Shown here piece after piece: positions 46,104 to 64,000 of a stretch of 64,000 nt of DNA. Source of the DNA: Malania oleifera (lineage: Eukaryota; Streptophyta; Magnoliopsida; Santalales; Ximeniaceae). A program made the position numbers and the translations under genes. Position 1 is the stretch's first letter. Every line of letters starts with the position of its first letter. Under the pieces are notes generated by a model. It saw only the letters and a list, made by a program, of their open reading frames with translations, was not told the DNA's origin and made no database searches. The stretch covers positions 13,609,936-13,673,935 of the forward strand of contig NC_080422.1 in the NCBI RefSeq assembly GCF_029873635.1, given 5' to 3'.

Positions 46104-46888
46104 TATCTATATCTAGTTATAAAAGCAGAAACAGAACTCATATTGGATATATTATATGTCTTGCTAGTGTGCTTACTTGTCTACATGACTTGTTCTTTCC
46201 ATGCATTAAAATTTTATGTCATATCCTAAGGGTGGTGCGTTATATAACTGGCTCATTGATAATATGTGAAAATGCATGCGAATTAGTTAGACTACATTTA
46301 TGCTCAAACCTTCTTTTTAGTATCATATGCCGTGTGATCCTAACTCAAATCTTCCACGGGTTTTATGATATGTTTCATTGTTAAAGGGTTTTGTATATTT
46401 CTAGTTTAATCTTGTTTGCTATGTCATCTACATCTTAGAATCACCAGTTATATTGATTGTGCGCACACATTATACCTTTATTGCACAACCCGTCCAATTC
46501 ATGCTTAATATTTCACTTGCTAAAATTGGACCATGCTGAACTGTTTGAGTAGTTGTGGATAAACTGTTAGGAAATATAAACTCAAACAGGTTACATTTAT
46601 ACAGGTTTACTTTTGGAAAGTCCAATTTACGAACGGCACTCTGCCGAAATTTTTCTAACATCTTTCCAAAATTCATCATGTATAAGTACACTCATCACTT
46701 ATTGCCTAGTTTTTTTTTAAATTCAAATGACTTTTTTTTGCTGTTGCCAAAAGGGGGAGATGAAAACGAGGGCAAAAATAATGGGTTAATGGGTTAATGG
46801 TTTTATTTAAATACATTAGATGCATATTGTGAGGGGGAGCCTTATTAGGCCTAACCCTATATTTTCGCTTGTCGTATTTGTCATCATC
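45355..46888 (+). other. Non-coding 3' internal region, copy 2
   Basis: Counterpart of 38181-39706 with a longer (TA)n tract (about 46050-46100). The patch 45400-45815 differs from copy 1. No pol domains. Confidence 0.7.
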
Positions 46889-46902
46889 AAAAAGGGGGAG
46901 AT
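46889..46902 (+). other. Polypurine tract, copy 2
   Basis: AAAAAGGGGGAGAT next to the LTR3 start. Confidence 0.85.
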
Positions 46903-49161
46903 TGTTGACCTTATTGGTCACGCCCGGTTTTGATTATGACAAATACTCATTGTATCTAATGAGTGGTTGAGCTTTTGTGCAGGAATCAAGAATGATAAAA
47001 TCAAGATGTGCACAAAGCTAGAAAGGCTTGAAGACAATTTCATAAACTCTTAATTATAATATTTTCCAGTGAAATTGTTTGTAATAGTAATTAGGGTTTT
47101 TCGGTTTGTAATAAGCTCACACACATCACATGAATGATTTACTTTGTAAGCTCAAACCGAACCATAGAAAGACCTTAGAGTGTACCTTTGGGCGACCGAA
47201 GGTCGACCGACACCGGACTTTTTCGGTGTCTTCAAAATTGGACCCCAAGTGGCCTTAGGACACACACATATGCACATATGTTTATTAGGCACTTAAAATT
47301 GATTGAGTTGGGTCAATTCGGGACCGAAATGCACACTTGGTGCACTTTCGGTCGACCGAGACAAACAGTTCAAATTGTCCCGGTCGACCGAAACCGGTCC
47401 GGGTCAACTATTTGACCCGGTCCCGGTCGACCGACCCCTTACAGGTCATTTGACCTCGGTCGACCGAACCACCTGGGAGTCAACTATTTGACCCCCCGGT
47501 CGACCGACCACTTTTTGTACTCCAACAACTCGGTCGACCGAAGCGCATCGGGAGAATTCCCAACAACTCGGTCGACCGAGCCGTGCAGTTCAAAAAGGCC
47601 TCGGTCGACCGAAACTCGGAGATTTCAAAATCGCCTTATCCCGGTCGACCGACCCCTTAGTTCAAAATGCCCTCGGTCGACCGAGCCACTTGAGTCCCGG
47701 TCGACCGAACCACTTTTGGTCGACCGGACCTCTCGGGTTGTTCCCATTTTTACCGTGGTTAATATTTTTCTAAACAGGGTTAAAATGCATTAAACTCCAT
47801 TAAACTTTTCTAATAATACCCTATAGGTCCCCAACGGTCATAGTTCCTCCCTTGCCTATATATATGCCTTCATTTGCAAAGATTAAGATGGATTAGCCAC
47901 TTTGATCAGGGAAAATTCTTTGAAAATCCAAAACCCTATAATACTCATTCTTAAGCCTCCTACACTCATACTTACCTTCTCATACAAATTAAACCCTTTG
48001 TAAGTTGATTGAGTGCTGGTCTAAGTAGGTTTGCTCTCCCATTCATATTTGATTGTTTTATTATCCTTGAGAGCTAAACCTTGAGTATTCTTAGGGGACT
48101 TTATTAATAAGTCTATCCTAAGAAAACTTTGATAGATCTTCTAAGATTTGCACCTCCATTGCAACATCTTAAGAAGATAGTATTTGTATTTTGATTGCAA
48201 AACATTTTCAAATATCTACTGTGTTATTAATCTTGAAAATATTTGATGAGATATTTGATAGTGTGATAAAATCTTTGTTGCAATACTCGTTAACTCATAT
48301 ATCTTTTGCTGAATACAAAGATTGAATATCCTTTTGCAAACCAAACTTATACGTTGCTAGATCTTCATATACATATGTGTATTGAGAAAACTTGTTGATT
48401 GAAATATATGAAGTCTGGATGATATCTTTGTTTGAGCACTTAGATTAAATATCTTGTGATACAAAGATCATTTAGGTTTGCACTCTCACGCACTCATTAC
48501 AACGATAGTAAATCTATTTGAGAGTTGACATCTTAGACCACACTGAGCTTACAAATTATTTCATATTTGTGGTGTATATTATTGCGCGAATTTGGGTACA
48601 TATCTGCTTTACTTGAAAGCATAATCACTGTACCATCTCATTGTAATACACTTTGGTTGTATTTCCAGGCACGGGCCTGAAGAGGGAGACTAGCCCTGGA
48701 ATAGTCCCGGATTGGCTTAGACCCGGTTAGGAAAGCTAGGTGCGTCGTCCTATTAAGGCGTGTAGGTTGAGGTCAGCCCCGCTAATTGACCTGGTTAAGG
48801 TTGAGGTCAGCCCTGTGTTAATTTGACCTGGTTGTAAACGGTGACGCTCCACCCTTAAGTGAGCTCTTAGTGGAATCCTCTAGCTTGCGAGCTCGAGGCG
48901 GGGACGTAGGCACGGTTGGCCGAACCCCGATAACATATCGTGTGTTCATTTATATTTCCGCACTTTATATTAGCCGCACATGTATGTTATGGGTGAATGA
49001 TGCGTATGACTTAAATTTCACATTATACTTATCTACGCATTTGGAAATTGAATAGGCAGACCCTAGGTTGTGTATATACTGCTGTTTATCCAGCATAACC
49101 TAAGTGATAAATTTAAAAATTCCAATTCACCCCCCCTCTTGGGAATACACCAATTCTAACA
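46903..49161 (+). repeat. LTR3 of the tandem Copia array
   Basis: 2259 bp, TGTTGACC...TTCTAACA, followed by the CATAT duplication. It shares the 5' alleles of LTR2 (G46916, G46982, T47313) but has its own 3' end: seven C's in the C-run and TTCTAACA. Confidence 0.93.
47200..47727 (+). promoter_or_regulatory. U3 palindrome array (LTR3)
   Basis: The same thirteen GTCGAC-centred sites as in LTR1 and LTR2 (cores from 47202 to 47719), followed by TATATATAT at 47857. Confidence 0.8.
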
Positions 49162-49166
49162 CATAT

Positions 49167-50670
49167 ATATAAATCATTATCTCAAAAAAATATATTAAAA
49201 TAAATATACCATAATCATAAACATACCTCAATATCAAATGAAATGAATGTACAAAATCAAAGCAAAAACGAGAAATTAGTGAATGTCACTAACAACATCA
49301 TCACTAACCCTTTTGAAAGAGAGCAGTTACAAGAGTAAATATGCAAAACGTTCACTTAGCAGTTGAAGGTGGTGAGGGATGCTAGAGGAGAAAGGAAGAA
49401 GAAGGAAAAGAAAGAAGCAAGGAGAAAGGATGAATGACAAGTGGGAGGGTGAAGGAGAATAAATAGAACGCCAGGGTGGGGGCGAGGGAGCACGCGAGGA
49501 GGCAAGGGGAGGGGGTTAGGAAAGGGAGTGCATAGGGGTTTCCCCAAGTAATTTGCAAGTCAAAATTGGCTTTCCAAAAGTCAGTTTTTACTCTTTTATT
49601 TATTTATTTTTTTTCAACGGAGTGGCCTCAGAAAGGAGCAGTCATGTCAGTCAAGGGAAGGCAGGGAGGAGGGGACTAGGGAAGGGAGTGCACGGGAGCT
49701 TCCCACATAACCTGCATGTCAAAATCGACTTTTCAAAAGTCAATTTTGACTCTTTCATTTATTTATTTTTTTCCGCAATGTGGCATCGGGAAGGAGCCAA
49801 AAGGAGAAGGGGGAGCGGTTCTGTCAGTCAAAATCAACTTCTGGATAGTTGGTTATGCTACATTTTGTATTTTTTTTTTTTCATACTCAAAACCGACTTT
49901 TGGAAAGTTAATTGAGTTCAAAACCGTAAATATACCCCCACCCACCCTATATTTGTGTTTTTTTTAAAAAAAAAAAATATTTCCATAAAAAACTCTAACC
50001 TAAAATATGTGTTTAATTATTTATTTGGGGGGAAGGCCTTCCTTAAATATATATAAAAGAGGATCTAATTTTTTCTATAAAGTAATTGGAAAGTGTCAAG
50101 ATTGATTTCAATGCCTAGAGCCCATACTTAAATGCACCTATGCATATTAAATATAGTTTCTACTCATACCACACAAAATAGTTGGGGCACAGCTCAATTA
50201 GTATTTTTGGGTTGCTCAAGATACATGCACTTACTCTCTTATGACTTATAAAGTGGAGAAGTGGGGCCCGAGAGTTAAGACCTTCCCTTAAAAGAGTGGA
50301 TGGAAAAACTTTATAATTTTGTTCGCCTAATAAATATGAATGCATGTAATAATTATTATGCATTTTAAATATATTTGACATTTATATAAATACAACACAC
50401 TTCCTTGTACTGGCGGAGAGGATATATTCAAGAAGAGAAGGAAAGGAAAAACATCTCCAGAAAATCACATCAAAGGTACGATACTGTATTCATATCCAAT
50501 ATTGTTTTTTTCCCCCTTCATTCATATTTTATGTAGAATGATAATTTAAAATAAAGCTTATCAAATTATGTAACATGTTTATGTCATCAAAAAAACTACA
50601 GATGAAATATATTTCAGTTATTCTATATTATTATTATTATTAATATTAATATTATTATTATTATTATTTT
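49167..50670. other. Intergenic DNA with a local tandem duplication
   Basis: About 49500-49650 and 49680-49830 are two diverged copies of one unit (GGGAAGGGAGTGCA, then a CAAAATCGACTTTTCAAAAGTC-like block and a T-rich run) with a period near 185 bp. A promoter-like TATATAAATA lies near 50383, but no gene can be supported after it. Confidence 0.5.
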
Positions 50671-50872
50671 ATAATTCAGGGTCTCTAGCCACCATCGTGC
50701 CACATTAGATATTATGGTGCAGCACCAAACCTAAAGGGTGAAAGCCGCTCACCCATTAACGCTCTCCTGGTAATTTACCAGTGTAATGCCTCAAGGGGCA
50801 ATCGAACCTGTGACCTTGGGGTCTCCAAAGTCACAAGTTCATTCTTATCACTTGAGTTGACCTGTTTGAGCC
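50671..50872 (-). mobile_element. tRNA-derived SINE, family member 1
   Basis: On the minus strand a box A-like TCAACTCAAGTGATAAG and a box B AGGTTCGATTGCC are followed by a body (GTTAATGGGTGAGCGGCTTTC, then GATGGTGGCTAGA) shared with the SINE inside the cyclase intron at 55333-55530. No RNA gene is implied. Confidence 0.65.
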
Positions 50873-51452
50873 ATTCCACATTGTAACAAACAGTTTTGCA
50901 CATGGCATTTGTATTTTTCATATGAAAAAATCGGCTCAAATCAAGAGATCAAACATTTGTTATGAACAAACCTAAAAAAAAGAAACCATATTTATAAACA
51001 AAGAAAATGCTAGGTGTTGTTCATATAAAGTTTCGAGGGTTTATACCAAAATACTAGATATCAAATATTCATCTCTAGTAAGATCTATCAAAAGTTACAT
51101 GATCCGTGAAATAGAACTCTCCGATGTTGTAGTTCTTAACATTTTTTTTATTGATATGGACAAATAAGAAAAAAATTAGTTATAAGAGAAAATAAAGAGG
51201 GGTCAAGTCTTTTATGATAAGTATGCATCAATTTTCTTTCTCAATATATATTTTCTAAGCCTCTAATTTAAATTTTATTTTCTATTTTTCACTCATTTAA
51301 TGTGAAAATGCTACATAATTAAAATGGCTTTTATAGTATTTTTAAGAATTTATGACCCCCGGCCGCCTTATTGTACCCAACATAATCAATTATCATGTAA
51401 TAAATTGCTAAATATGCTAAAATAAATTTTCTCTTCTGAAGTGCTTACAAAG

Positions 51453-51846
51453 GGTGAGCATTAATTAGGTTTAACTGAATTAATCAATCGAATTTGATCA
51501 GTTCAGTTCGGTTAATATAGAGGTTCATTTCAGTTCGGTTATAGATTTAGATAATTTTGGGTATTCGATTTTCAGTTCAGGTATGGGAAATTTTAATTCG
51601 ATTAACTGAATTACCCGAATTACTAATTAATTAAAAATTAAATATAAATTAGTAATATTAAATATAACTAATATAATACATATTTATTTAATTAACCGAA
51701 TTACCCGAAAAGTTGGTTCGGTCGGGTACGATGCGGTTATAACACCTAATTCGATCGGTTCAGTTAGAGATTATTGTTAATCGAAAATTTCGGTTAATTT
51801 GGTTAATTAACCGAATTTGACCGAATTGATTGTTTGCATACCCCTA
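51453..51846. mobile_element. MITE-like element (hAT-type candidate)
   Basis: About 390 bp rich in GGTTAATTAACCGAATT and TTCAGTTCGGTTA motifs. The ends are weak inverted repeats (AGGGTGAGCATTAATTAG and, complemented, TAGGGGTATGCAAACAAT). Non-coding. The class is inferred from the ends and composition. Confidence 0.45.
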
Positions 51847-53239
51847 TTGTGTACTATCTCAAAGAGTTAGTGTTCACTATCTTGGAATAGTCCACCAAAA
51901 TGATTTTACCTTCCCGTTCACTTTTAGTGATGAAAATCAATTTGTCTATAAAAGTTTGATGCTAAAGAGGAGTTATTTTGTAGTTTATTATTATGATGGT
52001 GTCCTTGTCTAATGAATTTTTATGATGCATGAAAAATAATATTGTAATTATTATAAATCGACCCTTGAAAAATGTCTATAACCAACTAGATAGCAAATAA
52101 AAATATTATTATTATTAATATCAGTCTATCTTATGAGAATTGCATATAACCAATTAGGTAAAAAAGGTGATATGTAAAATTTTTATGAGCAAAAAACTTC
52201 TACAAAAGAGGTAAAGTTAGGCTAACATTTTACCGATCAACGAGTTCTTCACATTGTTTCCTTCCATTCTACTGTGCAACAAAGTCTTTGCCCTAATTAA
52301 TAAACAACTTGACAATCGCTTTACTTTATGTTTTTCTTATTTAAAATAAAATATTAATATCAACATTTTTTATTCTCTTTGTTCATTTATTTTTAAATTT
52401 TAATACTTTTTTTAACAACATTTTTCTTGCAATAAATTCTCCTCTCACGACTTAATTTTAAAAATATGAAATTAACTAATTGCACATTATCATAGTTAGT
52501 TTAAGGAAAATCTTTTGTTCAATAATTATAACTATGTACCGATACTTTTTTTTTTTTTAAAAGAAAAACATGACAAAAATGATAAGAGAATAACCTTAAA
52601 AGTTCGAAAACATAAGAAATGCCTCATTAAAAGAAAACATCAATTCTTTATTTCAAATTTGAGAAAATTTCATTAAAAGATTTCTTCTCATTATTACATT
52701 TGCATATTTCTAGTTTCAATTGTTCTTGATTCAAAATAAAAAGCATATATATAATCTGCCTTGGGGCAGGGAGGGGTGTATAATAAATTCTTAACTCTTC
52801 TTTTTTTTTACTTTCTGTTATTTGGAATTTTACAAGTTATAAACCTAAGAATGTGTACATAAGCGGTTGCTAATACACCTCTATATGTAAAGAGCGCACT
52901 AATTGCACATTCACCTAACCTAATTTCCTAAACATGAAAAATGTTTAAGTGGTAGCAGAAGAGAGAAGAAAAGGGGTTTTGGGCATCATGCACCTGGCTC
53001 TCTCGTGTTGCCATGTGGCCCATAATGGTCATAAACCCTCAAATAACCTGTAATATTACTCAATATTGAACCATTGCCACCAATTTCATCAGCCTCATCC
53101 ATGATTTTTTCAACCTTAGTATTTTGTGATTTTCTACTGCTAGTTGTAGTTTTTATTTATTGAGTTTTGTGCTTCCATATACATCGACCAATATTGATAT
53201 TTTTGCAAGTACATTTTTAGGTCAAATATTCTATTTTCT
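51847..53239. other. Upstream intergenic region of the diterpene cyclase
   Basis: AT-rich; no gene or recognisable repeat seen. Distal promoter elements of the cyclase may lie here but none can be supported. Confidence 0.5.
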
Positions 53240-53247
53240 TATAAAAG
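53240..53247 (+). promoter_or_regulatory. Candidate TATA box of the cyclase gene
   Basis: TATAAAAG 166 bp before the ATG. A start near 53270-53280 would give a leader of about 140 nt containing a (CT)n tract at about 53321-53350, a common feature of plant 5' leaders. Confidence 0.55.
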
Positions 53248-53319
53248 AAGTGTTAACCTCTATCCTAAGACTTGCCTAATCCACTTAGTAGGACAGACTT
53301 CAAACCTAAATTAGCCAAA

Positions 53320-53354
<35 letters not shown>

Positions 53355-53412
53355 TCACCTTATAAGCAAGCTCTTAAATTCCTTGCCCCCTGCAGGAAAG
53401 CAAGAGCAAAAC

Positions 53413-61361
<7,949 letters not shown>

Positions 61362-61737
61362 GCTTGATCTGTGCATTTAAAACAAATTTCAATCACATTA
61401 TTTATGCTTATTTAAAACAAATTTCAATCACATTATGGCTCAAGGAAGGAGCAATGTTATTCTTATCATTTAAAATCTCTAACTAGAAATTTTTAGATAA
61501 TTAGCAATCATATCATATGGAAATGTTAATTCCCTCTAATCAATTGATTTCCTTCACAATGCTTAAATAGCGAACAATTTTTACTCACTGTTCAGAGTCT
61601 TATAAAATGACCAATAATCTATGTCATCTAAATAGACTTGGTCAATTTACTTTGACTTGTCTTTAGCCTTAAATTCTTTAATTTATATCATTTGATTTTA
61701 TCAAACACATGACAATGTCAACCAACCTAATAACTGT
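61362..61737 (+). other. 3' flank of the cyclase gene
   Basis: Includes the likely 3' UTR. ATTTAAAACAAATTTCAATC is directly repeated (about 61374 and 61408). No clear AATAAA signal was seen. The next retroelement LTR begins 377 bp after the stop codon. Confidence 0.5.
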
Positions 61738-64000
61738 TGTCACCCCAATTTTAACCATCCACCCCAAGAAAACCCAACAAAACAAGAGTCGACGACTTGA
61801 AGCACCGAATGACCCCGAGATCTAAAATTAAGGTTGAGTCACACCGATCCCAATATTGTTTGGTTCTCAAGCCAAGTGTTAGGTTTTTGTTGTTGGCAAT
61901 TCCTTTCAATTGGAAAGACAATTCCCCCCTCTATGGAATTGAGGGTTTAAAACTTTGAGGATCGTTGACCCCCTTTAAAGTCAAGAACCTTTAATTAGTT
62001 GATTTCAAAAATAATTTTCTTTAATTAGAGTCCCCTAAGTTTCTCAAACTCATCGTGGTTTAGCCTTCAAAATTTTTGGATCTTCTGATTATTAAGATTG
62101 GCAACGATAAAGCCCCAAGTCCCAGGTCTCCAAATTAAGAGGGGTCATTCTACTTTTCTTAGCAAGTTAGGGATTGCAAAGTTCAAAACTAAAGATTTTG
62201 AGTTGAAGCCCTATTGCAAACTGAGTCATCTGTTAAAATTCCCAAATTCCAATATTGCCCTTTAAGGTCTGATTTTAGTTTTCCCAGCTAATTTAGTGGT
62301 TCAAAGTCCTAATCAAGATGAGATGGAATTTGGAGTTGATTAACCATAGTCTCTAACCATTCACGGATCGGGTCTCGTTCTTAAAAGTCAACATCATTCA
62401 AGGATTAAAGTCGTGTCCTGTTTGACTGAGGTTGGTCAATTACTCTGGTCAAAATTAGTCAAATAAATGGTCAAAATTGATACACATACATCATAAAAGA
62501 ATAATCAAAAGGGTAACATGGGAGGAATACATCGGTACACATACATCAGGAAAGAAATACAAAATCAAAATAAAGATGTTGAGCCTATCCCTGCCAGCCA
62601 TATGGGAGTACCTTCATATCCCCCGCCAATTCCCACTCTCCACCTGGAACTCCCAAAAGCCCTCCTCTCTTTGAGCGCCACCTGGACAAACTGAGAGCCA
62701 CCTGCATGTAGAAGAAAGGAGCAGAGAGTTAGTTAGTAGAGAGAAATCATAGGGGAAGAATAAAAATAAAAAATAAAAAAAAAAAACAAAATGACAGATA
62801 CCAGGTCGTCCATTCCCGAGACGCCACCTGGGGGCACTCAAAAAGCCCTCCATTCCTCATCTGCAGCGCCAAATGCACCCTCGGACTCCCTATAAAAGGG
62901 GAGCCCCCATCACCGTAGCATAAAAAAAGGCGGGGAAGGTAAGAGAATTCTGCGAAAATTAGAAAAGAGGGAGTGGAGAAACCCTGCTGAGATTGAGAAG
63001 GGGCCGGGGAGCATAGAAATGCTCTGCAGAAATTAGGAGAAAAAAAAAACCAAGAGGAAAGAAATGGGGCATAACCCTGCAAAAATTGAGAAGAGAAAAG
63101 AGAGTAATTAAGAGTAGAGAGGTCTTGCCTATTTAAAAAGGGAGAGCAAAGAAAGTTCAGAAAGCCAATGAGAGAGAGAGGGAGGGGACTCTGTGAAGAG
63201 GTCAGAGCACCAAGAGCTACATTCAACCTCAGGATTCTGAGCGATGGAGCAAATAACCTTCCACCTCAGAATGCAGGCACAGACAACCCAGACAGACTGG
63301 AGAAGAAGAAAGGTGGAGTGGAAAGAAAAGGTAAGAGTGTAACTCTCACTTCCATTTTGTTTAGTTCACATATGAATTGTGTGCGAGTGCAAGTGTAGGT
63401 GTCCCTGGGAGTCTTAGGTTCTCACTTCAATCCGGATTCAGGCTTCCGAACTTGGGTTCGGGTTCGAAACACTCCTGCATAACCCACCGACTCCCTTTTG
63501 TTTCAAAAGCAAGCCCATCTTCAAGCTTTGAAGCCTAACCGCGCCTATCCATTTCTAACTTCACTATGCTCCTCTGTTTTGGTCTGGCCCAGTGGTGAAC
63601 AAAGCCCATTCAAAAGTTTACCCCCGAGTCAAACCCAACCCTGTTTTAAAAAACTAAACCTCGGGCCAGTTTAGTTGTCAACTCAAGCTCATGTTAGAAT
63701 TCCACTGGGCCAAGCCCATTTCGAAAGGTTGAACCCCAGCCCGTTTTAGGAATTAACCGAGGCCTCGTTTCAAAAGAAGTCAACCTAGGCCCATCCATTT
63801 AAATCCCTCAAAGCCCATTTTGAAAATCAATCCAAGGCCCACCTTTCAATTCAATACCCCCAGCACCTGTTTTAAAACCCACTGAAGCCCATTTCCAGAT
63901 TTTAAAACCAAAGCCCATTTCCCAGATAATCCACGAGATCCACATAGAGCCCATTTTGAAAACCAAGCCCATTTCAAAAATTTCAACTCCCAAGCCTTCC
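61738..64000 (+). mobile_element. Tat/Ogre-type LTR, partial (cut by window end)
   Basis: Starts TGTCACCCCAATTTTAACC and follows the LTR at 2102 through its U3: AATGACCCCGAGATCTAAAA, the Phe/Leu-like TTAGGTTTTTGTTGTTGGCAA block, paired CCACCTGG motifs, TATAAAAG at 62891-62898, and the GCCCATTT-rich tract from about 63480. Same orientation as the first copy. The 3' end and any internal region are outside the window. Confidence 0.7.

Larger units (their letters stand above)
32545..49161 (+). mobile_element. Tandem Copia-type array: LTR-internal-LTR-internal-LTR, no pol
   Basis: Three LTRs of 2259-2266 bp share two nearly identical internal regions. The outermost flanks are a perfect CATAT target duplication (32540-32544 and 49162-49166). 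Each internal region opens with the iMet primer site TGGTATCAGAGC and closes with an AAAAAGGGGGAGAT polypurine tract. Coding capacity is Gag and one further protein. No protease, integrase, RT or RNase H is present, so mobility would depend on a related autonomous SIRE/Maximus-type element. Very low divergence between the copies indicates a recent origin. Confidence 0.92.

Noticed and set aside
50671-50872. tRNA gene
   Set aside because: Boxes A and B are present but no cloverleaf closes; sequence continues into a SINE body shared with 55333-55530.

Overview
This window is a stretch of repeat-dense nuclear DNA from a flowering plant, most likely a eudicot. The evidence is nested plant-type LTR retrotransposons with tRNA-iMet-like primer sites, CACTA and MULE remnants, tRNA-derived SINEs, and one 15-exon class II diterpene cyclase gene with short AT-rich introns. 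I cannot name the species. No rRNA, tRNA or CRISPR locus was seen.

Layout. 1-1366: right end of a CACTA transposon whose left end lies outside the window; it carries a captured Agenet-domain gene fragment at 1-195 (minus). 2102-7217: a very long (about 5.1 kb) Tat/Ogre-type LTR, followed at 7264-8475 by a second copy of part of it. 9390-14153 (minus): a decayed CACTA transposase unit (TNP2 plus a second ORF). 15309-17571 (minus): a solo Copia LTR with a perfect GATTG target duplication. 18344-29304 (minus): a structurally complete but decayed Ty3/Gypsy element with TAAAT duplications; its gag is split by a solo LTR at 24367-26894. 30430-31621: a second CACTA right end with a SINE inside. 31946-32339 (minus): a MULE N-terminal fragment. 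32545-49161: a tandem Copia-type array, LTR-internal-LTR-internal-LTR, flanked by one perfect CATAT duplication; it encodes Gag and a second plant-transposon protein but no pol. 49.2-53.2 kb: intergenic DNA with a SINE and a MITE. 53413-61361 (plus): an intact, 824-residue predicted ent-copalyl diphosphate synthase. 61738-64000: start of another Tat/Ogre-type LTR, cut by the window end.

The only host gene that looks functional is the diterpene cyclase. Its 15 exons join in frame. It has the DIDD catalytic motif and the His/Asn dyad of ent-CPP synthases, but Arg instead of His at the Mg2+-inhibition switch position. That points to specialised metabolism rather than gibberellin synthesis.

The most interesting pattern crosses transposon families. 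Four different LTR types in this window each carry, upstream of the TATA box, an array of a different 10-13 bp (near-)palindrome: TCGGTCGACCGA, TCAGGCGCCTGA, TCGTCGACGA and TGTGGGCCCCACA. Spacing is often close to whole helical turns (about 19-22, 32-34, 40-43 or 50-52 bp). The pol-less Copia element carries a second array of its palindrome inside the element, in front of a TATA box and its second ORF. I know of no description of such a shared design; it looks like a repeatedly evolved regulatory module of plant LTR promoters.
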